A stretch of 64,000 nucleotides of DNA, from assembly GCF_020283565.1 (NCBI RefSeq), contig NC_060065.1:34708409-34772408 (forward strand), in the 5' to 3' direction. The notes under the pieces are model-generated. The model made no database searches and was not told where the DNA came from. It saw nothing but the letters and a program-made list of their open reading frames with translations. Positions within the stretch are counted from its first letter, which is position 1; every line of letters begins with the position of its first letter. Source of the stretch: Trifolium pratense (lineage: Eukaryota > Streptophyta > Magnoliopsida > Fabales > Fabaceae). Shown here piece after piece: positions 24,398 through 41,600 of this stretch. A program made the position numbers and the translations under genes.

Positions 24398-24702
24398 AAA
24401 CACAAATAATTAATAAAGAAAAATAGTCAATTCAACTGTACATGAGTGAGAAGAGAATTAAATAAATAGAAAGAATAAGAAAAGGGAAAGAAAAATTTAA
24501 GGAAAATATGAACCGGAAAAATGAAATAATCACAAAATTAAGAAAAGTCAAAAGTATTGTAGAAGATAATTTACCAAATATGATATTAAAGGAAACAAAA
24601 GCATAAGTGACTACAAAATCAAGAGTAAGTAAGATGAAAGCAAATAGGAAACAGCATGACAATGTTTGGAAGGGGTCACAGCTATAAGCCTATATGCATT
24701 AA

Positions 24703-27128
24703 TTATGCATGAGACCATCTTGGTTGAATCCATGTACCATTTAGCAGTTCTCTCGTATGATGAAAATTCACCACTTCATCATTTTTGAATGTGTGGTAGT
24801 TATTTGTTTCTAAAGAATAAAACACAACACTCTTACCATAAAATCTATTAAAATAGATTTTGTTTTCCATTCCAGGAATGTTTGCCACCGCAGAAAAGGA
24901 TGTTTTGCCAACAAAAAGCATATGATTTTTCAGACTTTTAACTTCCATCCATGTCATTGTATCCTCATTCAACTTGAACACTTGAACTCCTTTTGCAAAG
25001 TCTCTCTCAAATACCGACAATAGATTGCCATCACATTCAACTAGAAAGTTGTTGAAGTGGCTGCTACATGGAGCTTGAAGTTTCTCAAGTACTTTCCAAC
25101 TTATTTCTTCTCTTGTTACTTCTATAACTCCTAACTTTCCTGTTACACTTAGAAAATAAAATAATCCATTATGAAAAGCAGGACTTATGTTATAGAGAGA
25201 AAAATCCTTGTCTTTATATCTTATCAAGTAAAGATCGTCTAAGTCTTCCCTGAGGAGATGTACATATGCTCTCGTATAGTCAGCTGATTTTTTATTCAAC
25301 TCGACAGTCACACATTTAGAAGAGGTTGGGGAATGTGACATGCCAAAACACCTTATATTAATTATTTGTTTATTCCCAAATGGAAGTGGTAGCACTTCTT
25401 TTGTAAATGGGTTGAAGAAAACTTGAAAACTTTTGTTAACGGCCACCAGTAATAGCCAACCATCTTTTGAATAACAAATTTCTGAATCCAAGTTCCAATG
25501 TTGACCTTCAGGAAAATTTATGATGTTTTTGTACTCGAGACCATGCTTCGGGTGCACAAAAGTGAAGACTTTGTCCTTCTCTAAGAACACAAATAAAGGA
25601 CACATTGAGAGATCGTCAAACCTTGACAACATGGAAGAAGAAGAAGAAGATGACCTCGATTGAATTGGTGGTGCCGCTAGACGAAAGATTTTATTGGTTG
25701 CTCGAAAATGCAAATAATCAAGCACATCGTCAATATATTTTGCAATCACTTCAACCATGTCTGGAGGAAGTGCAAATTCATTATAAGCTTTATCCCCTAC
25801 ATCCTTTAAAAAGACTACATCACATATACTTTTTTTTTCTCCGATTTGATAAACTTTTCTTATTTCTTTTTTGAGTGTATCAGTCATCCTATAAAACATA
25901 TATATATCATTTCAGTGTATTAAAAACACAATCAAATCAAAAATAGTCCTTATATATAGGACCAACATATTTTTCAAACAAATGCGTCAAAAAAGTTAAA
26001 GTACCTGGTCTCTAGCTTGAACCATCTTGGGTAAATCTGATTTTTTGATAAATTGGAGAAAAGTTGAGAAGTTGTAAGACTTTTGTCTTCAATATTGTAA
26101 ATATAGACAAAATTGCAGTTCTTTAAGGCAATATAGACGCGACCTCCTTCTGTTTCTGGATTGATTGCTTGGCAAGCAAATGCCGAGTCATAACAGGATA
26201 TAAAGAACACTTTATCCTTGATGTTTTCCACCTTTTCCCACACTCTTTGAGAACAATCAAATTTGTAAACAAAAACTGCAACAACCCTATCTAGTGCATG
26301 CAAAACTTCTATTCGAAATAGTACATTGTCGAATCCAATCAATTTACTTATAATTTGCTCAAAACCACTAATAATAGGTCGTATATATTTTACCATAAAA
26401 TCTGATGTGCAATTTATTGAAAAGCCATTAGGTTTAAGTTTTTCAATTACTACAATAATAAATCCAAGTGAAGTCCTCATTCCTGCATACAAGCAACCAT
26501 TGCAGTAAACAGGGTCTTCAAAAAAGGCACGTTTTCCACTTGAAGGGGCATTACCCTTCTTGGCTAAAACGCTCACAATTTTGTCATAAGAACACACTTT
26601 AGTCCATTTACATCGCTTATCTCCAAGTTGATAGTAGAATATTGAAGGGCAATTTGATGAAATTAAAAAAATGGAGCATATCTCATCATTTGTGGTTGGA
26701 GGGGATGACAAAATCCAATTACATGAACTAATGCAATCGTGATTTAGGGATGGAAGCATGATTTTCTTAAGGTTAAGTGGGTTCCAAAGAAACAAGCTAC
26801 TAACACAATTTGATTTCAATTGTTTCCAAAGTAACCAACCATGTTGATGTTGGACAAGAAATGGCCTTAACAATGATTTCCTCCAATTATTTGGAATCTT
26901 TCTAGAGTAGGTTTTGGTTGGATCTGATATGCTGCAAAACTTTAGATTTTTTTGAAGATATTGATATTTACCTGAAGAGTACATAAGCCAAGGTTTTTTC
27001 TCTCCTTCCATGGCACCTCTCTCTTGCTGTGTGATACAAGGAAGTAAAATAATTTCATGATTTATGTTTGGGTAAGACGATGTAAAAGTGAGTTCAACAA
27101 TAATATTATTTCTAGAGAGAACAAACAT
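24703..27128 (-). CDS. Tandem DUF295 / F-box-like protein (two exons, 769 aa)
   Basis: Exons 27128-26005 and 25888-24703 join across a 116-bp GT-AG intron in matching phase: the AGG codon is split and ETR runs into MTDTLKK. The N-terminal half is a DUF295 (KIB-type) beta-propeller-like domain, with EKKPWLMYSSGKYQYLQ at its start and IYPRWFKLE at its end. The second half begins with an F-box-like segment (LPPDMVEVIAKYIDDVLDYLHFRATNKIFRLAAPP), followed by another DUF295 domain ending WIQPRWSHA. Plant DUF295/F-box proteins are usually SCF substrate adaptors, but no substrate can be inferred. Alternatives are two adjacent genes (24703-25899 and 25974-27128), or an additional upstream F-box exon. 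The first ATG (27128) is used; M40 (27011) is a possible start. Confidence 0.65.
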
Positions 27129-28113
27129 CTTAAAACTAGGATTGACTTTTTTTTTTTTTTAGCTTATGCAAAACAACTTATGCAACTAAGTGTTAATTTA
27201 TAAGTTCTTGCTAAAGAAAATTTGTATTTTTATAAGCTAAACAACTTTCACAAATTTATATATAATAATACATAAAAACTTATTTATTTGCTTAAGTTGT
27301 TTTAAATCACCTAAAAAATAAGTTAAACCAAACTTCCCATAAACCTAATACCAAGATTTAAGGTTCAACTAATCTTCAAAATAGCAATAACTAAAAAGCA
27401 AACAAAGGTACAAAATAGTGTGTATGTTGGCAATACCTTTAACATATATGGAATTAATCTCTCTGCTCTTGCAAATCTGTTTAAGAAAATAGGAACTAAT
27501 TACTTCATTAGTCAAACAAAAACTACGTACTAGAGCATAGAACACAACAAAATTATTGGCACTAAGTTGAGAAAATAAAAGTCAAGGAATCAACCATGAT
27601 ACAACATAGATTATTACCACGCAGCAAAAGAAAGAAACGCACCAAAACTTGGTTGATTAGATAACACAACCAAACCCTAGTTTCTGCTACTATCAAGGAT
27701 ACATATATTTAAGAAAAGAAAAAAAAAAAAAAAAGGATACATATATTTGTACGGAATAACTGCAGAGATTTTGAAGGAAAAAAAAACTACATCATCTCCA
27801 TTGTAAAAAGATATGAAAAATAGCGTTAATTTAGTTGCTTGTTGGTTTTTTTTTTTTTTTTTTTCCTTTTAACATAGTATCCGGCCAACTGGACCCTCTT
27901 AATTTAGTTTGACGGTCAGTTATGACATTAAGTGATTATAACTTTCTTCCGATCGTAGTTGCGAATGATTGAATCGTAGTCCTCTCTACCATGTCTCGCG
28001 CTAATCACCACTGAATCAATTAAAGATAGGTAGTATAATAAACGTGATATGTGTGTGTTTGATTTTATTCTCATAAAAATTGATTTCCAATGAAATTTGT
28101 TTTATAAAATTAA
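27129..28113. other. Intergenic, upstream of the DUF295 gene
   Basis: A/T-rich with poly-A and poly-T runs. A MITE-like stretch near 27140-27345 has imperfectly complementary ends (CTTATGCAAAACAACTTATG against AAGTTGTTTTAAATC...AATAAGTT). No gene. Confidence 0.4.
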
Positions 28114-28888
28114 GGGTTAAATTGTGTCAAAAAAAAATTAAGGGTTAAATATGGTTTTAATTTCTATAAAAATTACTAAATTTTGTTTTTGGTCCTATAG
28201 AAAAATATGTTTTAGTCCCTGCGAAATTTTTATATATTCAGTTTTATTTCTGTTAATTTTAAAAATTGGTTCGTGTTCAAAAAATAATAATTTAAAATTG
28301 GTTAATTATTTTTAAATTTTTGAATAATTTTTTTTGTACATATTTTTTTTTTTTTTTTTTTTTTAAAAAGTTGATGGTTTATAAGTACCACCAACTTATT
28401 TACAAAGAAAATACTACAATTGCTGCTGCCAAGGATCGAACCCCTGACCAACAGCCTACACCCGCTCAGTCAGCAAGTGCCAACTGAGCTACCCCACCCA
28501 CCCAAAATCAAAGAAAGTAAATGTTAAGATTTTAGAACAATTTTACATTAAAAAAAAAAAAAACACTAGAAAAAGTTGATCTTAACAAACTTTATAATTT
28601 TTTAAAATGAGAAGAATTAATTATGATTTTTTTAAATTTCAAAAGATAAAGACAAAAGTAACGAAATCTCAACATAAAAATCAAAGTTTGAGTTTTTTTT
28701 CTTCGAAGAACTTTTTATAATGTTCTTAACATGTCTGCGAAATAATCATTCAAAATCACGCATTGATTTAACAATATGAACTAAAACTGCGTGCATAATA
28801 ATTGTATAGGAACCAAAATATGTCACTTTTTCACAGGGGCAAAAACAAAATTTGATAATTTTATAGGGACTAAAAATATATTTTACCC
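28114..28888. mobile_element. Mutator-type MITE with 9-bp target duplication
   Basis: The ends are GGGTTAAAT... and ...ATTTTACCC. An exact 9-bp duplication TAAAATTAA flanks them (28105-28113, 28889-28897), typical of MULEs. Subterminal blocks also pair: 'ttttggtcctatag' and 'tttagtccctgcg' at the left, and 'caggggcaaaaacaaaa' with 'atagggactaaaaa' at the right. The terminal AATTAAGGGTTAAAT is repeated once just inside the left end. A SINE-like copy is nested within. Confidence 0.75.
28370..28503 (-). mobile_element. tRNA-derived SINE nested in a MITE
   Basis: On the minus strand it begins GGGTGGGGTAGCTCAGTTGG (box A) and has GGGGTTCGATCC (box B) about 50 bases later, then a unique tail and a long A run (the plus-strand poly-T at 28340-28363). 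The head is strongly tRNA-like, but no complete cloverleaf with a normal acceptor stem is seen. Confidence 0.65.
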
Positions 28889-28904
28889 TAAAATTAATAA
28901 CAAA

Positions 28905-30559
28905 AACTCTTTTTTTTTTTTTAATCAACCAAAGAGTCACGTATATTAAATTAAAAGACACTCTCCATTAGCACAAGATTTGCACAATGAAGAGCTTAGA
29001 CAAAAGTCAAATTTACAACGAGAACACCCAAAAAAAGAAATGAGACAACGCCTTAAAAGAAGCACGACATGTTGCCCCTAAACAAATTAAGGGATTTGCA
29101 TCCGACATGTAAAAAGAACAATCAAAATTCTTGAAGCGTGTTATAAACCACCACCACACTTGTAATTATTAATGACCAAAACTCAAATAGGAGAAGGTAA
29201 CACTTTTGCAACTTGGGGTAGTTTAAATTCAACTCATCGTTTCTTTGATAAAATATAGGTAGGTATGTCAATTTACATTTGTTATAACGAAAATTTCTGT
29301 GGGGAATATTTGTTTGAAGCTTCACTTTCGGATTTTTCCTCTGCGGAGACGGGGATGGGAGTAAAAAATTCCCGAAAGCACTTCGATGCAAAGATCGTGG
29401 AAGTACCCTTGCCCCGCAGATTCCCTAACCCTGACCAGATTACTTATCTAAGGTTGCATCTCCCTATAACCATGTCGATCCGTAATTTGGAGTCATTTTC
29501 CACAAGGAGGTGAGTAACAACTCGTCTTCGAGCCAGTTTCATTCCGTCATACATGTCCCACATTTCGATATGAAACGGGTCACAAGTACCAATCTTCTAA
29601 GTGTAACCCTGAATCCACCCACCATCTGATAATCACGCAGCAAACCACCACACCCAGAAAAACCTTAACTTTAAGCCACCCACAAATGAATCTTAATTTG
29701 ATCTACGGCCTCATCAATTTTAATCTTCTTATTTCCAAAAAAAAACGATTGTTGTGAACTTTCCAACAAATAATACGAAATTTATCATTTGACTTCAAAG
29801 CACACATCTGCTAGCTTAACCCATAAACTTGTTGAACAAGAGAATGAATTAATATCATTCAGATGAACAAAAAAATATATATAACCATTTCAAAATTTCT
29901 ACCGACACTTAATTTATACATGTTACACTTAAAGAAAATATGAGATAAAGACTCTTCAACATACAACTATTAACAAGATTAGATAGTAACCTCCAAAGAA
30001 ATAATGACACTTTCAACTTATTTAAAGTCATTTAACTGAATAAGTCTTCTTATTGTAATTAAATCACTATGACCACATGTCCTTCAAATTAATAAAACAA
30101 ATTAGAGCATGTTAAATTGGAATATTATGAAGAACTAGACATTTTGCACCTGAAAAGGAAGAACCAGGCACATCAAAAACAAAGTGAAGAAACTACTTTG
30201 CTCTTTCTCTTATTTCTTGTTTTTTTTTTAGTACAAACTTACTTACCTAACTTATTTTTCCTTTCTCTTTTTTGGTAAACTTACCTACCTTATTTATTTA
30301 ACTGCATGCTTATGTACCACTAGTATTTATTTTTCTTTTTACACTATTCTGATTTTTAATACTCCAATAATATTTTTTCCATAAGATTTTTTCTATAACA
30401 GTTTTTTTTTGTCTATTATGATTTTGAAATTATTTTACATCTAATTAGCATAATATGTTAAGTTCCATTTTTATAATATTAGAATTTAATGATAATGTAA
30501 TAACAATTCTACTAATATTAAAATCAAGAGAATTGAATATGAACTTTGTGCCTACTTTG
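28905..30559. other. Intergenic, unclassified repeat-like DNA
   Basis: The stretch at about 29280-29780 is less AT-rich than its surroundings and includes a GGAGACGGGGATGGGAG motif. This suggests an old insertion, but I cannot name a family. Its longest plus-strand reading (29265-29513) has no recognisable domain. Confidence 0.35.
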
Positions 30560-31200
30560 AAGTAGCTCAACTTTCTCGAATGATCAAGCTCTTCATTTGG
30601 TTGGTTTGTCACAACTTTGTGTCTACTTTCCCACTTCTTAATTATTGTAAGATAAATTCTTCTACCACTTGCACTCGTTATGGCTTTAATGATGAGTCTT
30701 AATTTTCTTCATTTAAGTGGAACAAATAACTACTCTTGTACTATTCTTAATGTTGATGGAAGTTGTCTTGTTTCCTGTTATCCTGAAATTATAAAAGTAA
30801 ATATTTCTCCATTCGATCTGGATTTGGTGGTATTATTAGAAACACTTTCGACTACTATCTTTCAGGTTTTTCAAGATTCATTCAAGGGTGCTCTGACATC
30901 ATGTTTGCTAAACTTTATGTTATCTACAAGAGTCTCTTATTGGATAAAGACATGGGAATTGACGATTTTGTCTGCTACTCTAATTCCTTACATTGTATCA
31001 ACCTCATCAAAGGTCATGAAGTCAAGTATCATACACATACTATGTTAATCCAAGACATAAAGGAGATGCTCTCTCAAAATAATGTTTCTCTTTGTCACAC
31101 TCTTATAGAATGAACCAATGTGCATATTTTTTTCGAAACTTTGAGCCTCCTCTGATGCCGACTTCTCTATTCACGCTACTGCTCTAGAAAGCATTCGTAA
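30560..31200 (+). pseudogene. Broken LINE-type RNase H (RVT_3) pseudogene
   Basis: An IWLVCHNFVSTFP-like segment near 30595 and ILNVDGSCL near 30745 are in different frames from the downstream GFGGIIRNTF...MFAKLYVIYKSLLLDK...SNSLHCINLIKG (30810-31060). Together they make up a plant RVT_3 RNase H domain interrupted by at least one frameshift and a stop (31113). Without an intact frame it is non-coding debris of a non-LTR retrotransposon or a related domesticated gene. Confidence 0.65.
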
Positions 31201-31885
31201 TCTCCTCAGAAGCGACACCATAGGAACTTTCTTTCTTAGAGAATTGAATAGTTTCTTTTCTTTTCCTCTTGTCTTCTTAGCTTTGTAACCCAAAAAAAAT
31301 CTTCTTTTTTCTTTTTTACAAGAAAAATTAAACTTTCTTATTTTATATTTTACTAATATCATATCATTATTTATTTAGAAGAAAATTTAGGTACATTTAC
31401 CAAAATATTTTTTTTTTTGTATAATTCTTCACCCAAAAAAATCATTGATAATTATAAATATTTTATCCGAAAACAGACATCATAGAAATACACCTACAAT
31501 AAATTATTTTTATTGGAATTTAAGTCACTTAATTTAATAGCGATGAGTTTAAATATTATATACGAGGTATGTACCAAAAATATATTATGCATGTGACTTT
31601 AATTTTGATCGTCATTTGTTACGTATAAATATTAAGAAATCTCACATCAATTAGTGAAATGATCTGAATATATGTTTATAAATAAGAGACGATTCTCACT
31701 TACGAACCGATTTTGTATGATTGAATTAGGCTTAACACTCCATTCTTAGAATAAATATATAAATAAAAAAAAATCCCAGACAAACAACATCATGATGGTA
31801 TGTTTGGAGTATTTATTTATTTATTTATTAATAATAATAATAATAAAACTTTATTTTACAAAATAAAAATAATAAAAATAAGGAA
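31201..31885. other. Intergenic
   Basis: AT-rich, with short poly-T runs and an ATTT/AATA repeat patch near 31810-31850. Nothing else is supported. Confidence 0.4.
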
Positions 31886-32059
31886 AATGCTAAACAGTGC
31901 CCCGAGACACTCTTTAAGCATCTTAAATAGTAAGTTTTTGTTAAAATTTTATGGAAATGTGTGAAGTCAACGCCTCGAAAATTGAAATGTTCCACTTTTT
32001 GAGTAAATTATTTCTTTAAATAGAATACTTAAAGAGTGCCCCGGACACTGTTTAGCAAG
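31886..32059. mobile_element. Short MITE, about 174 bp
   Basis: The left end GCTAAACAGTGCCCCGAGAC and the reverse complement of the right end GCTAAACAGTGTCCGGGGC pair imperfectly, and both continue into CACTCTTTAAG. It sits about 190 bp upstream of the RING-CH gene start, so it may lie in that promoter. Confidence 0.7.
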
Positions 32060-32246
32060 ACCCTAAAAATAAAACATGTTCACATCACATGTAAAATAAT
32101 TTAAGCAACTACACACATCCTGATTATTTGTTCTTTGGTTGTATGTATCTTTGTCGATTCTCTCACTTTACTCTTTCTCTTTCCTTTTCTTTCTTTCTTC
32201 CATAACTTTTCTTATTATTTTTCAGCTCCAATATTCACTCATAATA

Positions 32247-36198
<3,952 letters not shown>

Positions 36199-37605
36199 AT
36201 CTCCTCTGGAAGAAAACATCTTCATGGATTTTCTTTGTATCTACCGGCGTTTTGGCCTTCTATCACGGTGTCAGTGTCTAATACAAACCTCGAGTTTGTC
36301 GGTCAACTAGTTATAGACTTGTGCAATGCACAGTGACGTTCGACTATTATGAACTTAGTGCAACATAAAGTGTTAAAATTAATGTGTAGAAAATGGAATG
36401 TGAAGATATAAGTAGTTGTAGTAAGCATGAAGCATGAGATACAATACGAATGTAGATTTGAATCTATGAATGGCAGTAGCAAAATTGCATTGCAGCAAAG
36501 TTAAACTGCAAAGAAAAATGGATTATACTTAAATAGTACCAATACAGAATCAACAAGTTATCAAAAGAAAAGTAAGAGAACGTGTATGAACAAAACCATT
36601 CTCTGTTTGTATGTATATGCAGGAAAGCAAGAGAAACAGAATCTTTAAGACACTTTTCTTAGTATAATAATAAGACTTAGTTCAATGAAGAAAAAAAAAT
36701 CTATATTAAAAATCTCTGAGGGAACAAAAATCCTACCTTGCTTGTATTGCAGGTAGCTTTCAGTTTTGGCAAGACACTGACTGTAATGACAAGCATTTGC
36801 ATGTGGTTCCGTTTTTCATGCATGGAGTTTACAAATTTTACATGAGAGTAAAGAAAAGTTAATTTGATATCCAAATGTAATGGCTGGAATTTATGAGAGC
36901 AAAGAAAAGAATCCACTCATGTGTTTTTTATTGTAAGAGAAAGAGTGGATAGAATTTGTTAGAATAGCAACCTTGGTTTAAAAGAAAACATATACGGAAA
37001 ATGCAAAGAACGCACTAGATTTTATTACAGAGTTCAGTTAATTTTGTGTCTACGTTTTTTACTGTAGAGTGGTTGTAGTATAGTTCTATTTTAAAATTTA
37101 GAGTTTACGGAGTACAACTTGTGTTTAAATACTATGATCCAGTTTATAAAAGGTTGATCTTACTCCGCTCAAGTGACTTGTCCATTTATCAGTAAATTAT
37201 GAGTTATACTGAATATAATTAAATTGTATAAACTAGCCCACAGTGCTTCCTACATCAAACTATAATCAAAAGAATGATTATGTAAACATTTATTTCTTTT
37301 TTCTGAGTTTAAATATGCAACTCAACTTGTGCATGTTTGAATTTCTGTCAAATTATATATGTTTGCAAAACAAAACTGAATTTAGGCTCATGTTTAGTTT
37401 TTTAATGGAGATTTGTAAACCTAACTTTTGCCTTAAAACTCAATTTCAAATGGAGGCAAGTATATGGATAATTACTTTTGCAAAATAAAGTTTTTTAAAC
37501 ATATGTTTTCAAACTTCAATCCAAATTGACCTTTTCAAAAGTATAAATGTGAGTTGGGTGAACAAATCTAGTTGAGAAAGGCAAACCTATTATTTTTTTT
37601 TCTTC

Positions 37606-37736
37606 ATGGATTTGGATTCTATACGGTCACTGATTGTGTGCAGTCGTGTAGTCACAGCTTTCTGACCATCTAATCGGTTCATATAATAAAGGGATATTTT
37701 GAGATTGATGCACGACTACACATGATCCAAATCCAT
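37606..37736. mobile_element. Small MITE, about 130 bp
   Basis: The left end ATGGATTTGGATTC and the reverse complement of the right end ATGGATTTGGATCATG pair. Inside, GCAGTCGTGTAGTC and GCACGACTACAC are also complementary. No ORF. Confidence 0.6.
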
Positions 37737-38499
37737 TTTTCATATTTTTTCCCATTGGTGAAATCACACAATACAAAGCCAAAAAGCAAAGTATCCTCAT
37801 TGATAGATATAATATTAGAAAAAGTAAACAACAACTTTCAAATATAAAGATAAATATATAATATCCTTATTCCTTAATTAGGTAAAAGTGATGGGACATT
37901 ATGTGCATTAGCCTAAAGGCTTGCACAAAGTAAGTTGGAATCTAAGTTCCCTCCCTTCATCAACAAAAATGCTTATCTTACATTGAAAGGCTTTGAATGA
38001 ATTTGGCTGTACATATAGCACATGAATAAAGCTCCAAAAAAAGTGTATCCATAACAACCCTATAGCTATTGCATGTCATGCTTTCCACTTCATTCTATAT
38101 TCTTATTTGATATTTTAACCTACTCTTTATCATGAAATATGTAAATTTGAATTTAGCTCCGAAATATATAAATTTGAATTAATTGTTCTAAACTGAGTAA
38201 ACTCTTCATCTCGATGGATCAATCTATGTAATTACGCATAGAAGATGCCTTCACTTACCCTAATAAAAACTTAGCAATATCTTTAGATGATAAAATAAGA
38301 AATTTAATCGTCGATAAATGTGTGTGCACATGATATCAAGGACCGATTTATTTATCACATATTTTAGTAGATTACTTGTTTTACCCTTTAGAGTGAATTT
38401 TATTTCACCCTTACATATTCTTTTTACTTCCTCCAAGTTTACTTAAAGACATTCCTTAGAAACAATAAAATAATATACAATAAAATACTAGTTTTCACT

Positions 38500-38509
38500 C
38501 TATATATAA
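38500..38509 (+). promoter_or_regulatory. Probable TATA box of the ankyrin gene
   Basis: CTATATATAA lies about 150 bp upstream of the ATG at 38655 and is followed by a pyrimidine-rich stretch suitable for a transcription start. The position is right, but AT-rich surroundings weaken the call. Confidence 0.4.
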
Positions 38510-38654
38510 TATAAGTACTAATAAAGAAGAAATATAACTAATTAAGCTCTTCAATCTCACACACCTATGTTCTAACCACTACAAAACTTGCTAGGCATAT
38601 ATATTAATTATCCATCTTGAAGAAAATATAGTGGTTAATTAACTAGATCTTAAA

Positions 38655-41600
38655 ATGGCTGAGATTGAGTTTGAAAGTTTGTTTAATCATGCCATGAGAG
38701 GGCAATGGAGAGAAGTTTTAGAGGCATATGAGAGAAACCCTGAAGTATTGGAAGCAAAGATCACAAAAGCAGAAGACACAGTGTTACACATTGCTGTGTA
38801 TGTGAACCAAACATTCTTTGTGACAACCTTGTTAGATAACATAAGCCAAAACATGTGTAGGGACATCCTAAGAATGCAAAACTCAAAGGGAAACACTCCA
38901 CTTCATGTTGCAGCAGAGCTTGGAAATGTAGACATTTGCAACAACATAACCAAAAGAGATCATACCCTCATTTCGTTTCGCAATTTTGAAGGCGAAACTC
39001 CTCTTTTCTTGGCTGCTGTTCATGGTAAAAGAGATGCCTTCTTTTGTCTTCGTGATAGCCATCAGAACAATGATGATGACTCAGTCTCAAGAAAAAACAA
39101 TGGAGACACCATTCTTCATTCTACCATATCCTCTGAATACTTTGGTTAGTCTCGTATGCCTCTAAACACTTTTTGTTTTGTTTTGTTTTGTTTTGTATTA
39201 ACTCTCTGGTTTCCGAAGAAAGGGAGCTTAGTAATCCAGAGTTTGGCCACGAGGTAAGTAAAGTCTTGCCAAGAATTGTTCCCACCAGGAATCGAACTCA
39301 GGTACTCCCAAATGATTCATCCTAGGGGGAGCTCATTAACCACTTAAGTTCAACGTCTTGGTTGTCTCTGAACACTTTTGTACATCTATTATTTGACTAA
39401 ACTTCTATATAATAATATCATTCAAATTAATTAAATGTACTAGCTAGTGTTATAATTTATTTGATACTATATAGGTTTGGCACTTCAAATAATTGGAATG
39501 TATCCAAAGCTTGTGAGTGCTGTAAACCATGATGGATTATCACCTCTGCATATTCTTGCTAGGAAGCCTAATTGTTTCAGAAGCTGCACAAGGATGGAGT
39601 TAATTGATAGTATCATCTACACTTGTAAGCTGTAACATCACTTTTCCATGCAGACTAATATTCTTTCTTTTCAACAAGGTTTCCCTATATGATTATTATT
39701 TAATTTGGTCACACTTTATTTTTCTTATAAAAATACAAAAAGTGATGTTAGTAAAAGTAACACACATTAACATATTATATTAGATGCACTTTTTTTTGTT
39801 AAATGAACTTTAAAGTGAATTCAAGGCATTTTCGGTAACGATATAATGGATATGTACTGATAATGTAAAGATTTTTTACATTGTCAATCAATCATGACCG
39901 TTGGATCAAATTAATCGTTTTCGGTAATTCAAATTAAGAAGTGATCAGATACTTGATGCTTAGCTTAAACATTTTTCTGGTGTAATACTATGAGTGATAA
40001 CAGATGTTTTGTGTCAATGTCAGGTTCAATTGTTGATGAGGACAAGGAAGAAAGATATGACCAATGTCATAATATTCAAGCACGCACGCAAACTTCTAAT
40101 CACTATCCATTGAACTATGGAACATGCATAGCCTTCTTATCTTTGTTGAAAAGTGCATTTAAAGCAACAAGTATGTAAATCTTGATTCATTTACTATTTA
40201 AAAAAATTTACCATGTATATCTAGTAATGTATATTACAAGCCTAACTCATCTATCCTTTTTCTATAATATTACAGCAACAGGAAAAGATTCAGATACTTC
40301 AACCAGTGATGAAGAGAATAGTTTCTCGCGAAAATCTGGTATTATAATTTCCTCTTGTAAACCATGATTCATTGATGCTAGTCCTAGTCCTACCTTCTTA
40401 ACAAAAATCAAATGTTTCAATATTTATAAATCCATTTCAAATTTTGTAAATTCATGGTTACTAATAATCTTCATTCTATACAAGATTTTAAATTGCAGTT
40501 CGTCGCAATTCTGAAAAATTACAGATAAATGAGATTGGTGTGACTGTAACTGCAACCTTGATTGTGACGTGGTTGCAGATACCTTAAAAACATTAATACT
40601 GTGGCCGCGGACTGCAATTTAAATCCATCTTTTACATATCAGTTTTAATGTATGTTTGAGATAACATTTATGTTTATGTATGTAGAGAAAGAGCAAGCAA
40701 AGAAAGAAAAGAAAAATTATATGTTCCCTCCCAATTGGGAATCCATGATCCGATTTCTAATCCTTGGAATGAAGGCTTTCCTAATCATTTTCGGCCTTGG
40801 TAAGTACATAAAATAAATATGCATTAACCTTCTCATTGTTTTACAAAACCATCAATATCTTAATCCTCCTTGCAAATATATAGTTTTTCGGTTTTAGTCT
40901 TTGTAAAACAAATTTAGTCTCCGAAGCATGAAAAAAAAATTGATTTTCTTTGATCCCTGAGACATAATATTCGTTCCCTTTAGCATTAGCCTTCTATAAA
41001 AAACATATAAGAATTAGAAAAACTTGTGAATTTTTATTTTAACCGAGTGGCTTTGGCGTAGGATCAACATGGGTAGAGAAAATACAAAGAAAGAAGGAAA
41101 AACACATTCGAGCTAAGCAAGTAATGAATGAGCTGATTCAGCGCGCTTCTTTATACAAGTATGATTTTATAGGACCAAGTCCTCATGTTGAAGAGCATGG
41201 TGATGATGACATAGTTAAAATAAAGAGCAAAACAGAAAGTGTAGCTATTGAGAAAAGAAGAACAGTGTCACCTATTTTAATTGCAGCAAAAATGGGAGTG
41301 ACTGAAATGATTGAGAAGATTCTTGACATGTATCCTGTGGCTATTCATGATGTGGACAATCAAAACAAGAATGTTGTTCTTTTGGCCATAGAGAATAGGC
41401 AACCTCATGTATATAGTTTGTTAAACAAGAGGAGCGTGATCAAAGAAACTGCATTTCGTCAAGTTGATATTCATGGTAATAGTGCATTGCATCTTGCTGC
41501 TACTTATAGGAGGTTTAAGCCTTGGCGTGTACCTGGTGCTGCAATGCAAATGCAGTGGGAATACAAGTGGTATAAGGTAAAGATCATTAATTTCTCCATA

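Larger units (their letters stand above)
22709..24702. other. Intergenic, repeat-bearing
   Basis: Contains a palindrome cluster (23228-23380), a (TA)n tract (23859-23895) and a degenerate SINE (24270-24397). No supported gene. Confidence 0.45.
36199..38654. other. Intergenic between RING-CH and ankyrin genes
   Basis: Starts with the RING-CH 3' UTR. A small MITE lies at 37606-37736, and the ankyrin-gene promoter is at the right end. No other gene is supported. Confidence 0.45.

Noticed and set aside
28425..28500. Possible functional tRNA on the minus strand
   Set aside because: Box A and B are good but the acceptor stem does not close, and a SINE tail with poly-A follows.
29265..29513. 82-residue plus-strand ORF
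   Set aside because: No recognisable domain; less AT-rich DNA likely from an old repeat, so listed only as unclassified sequence.
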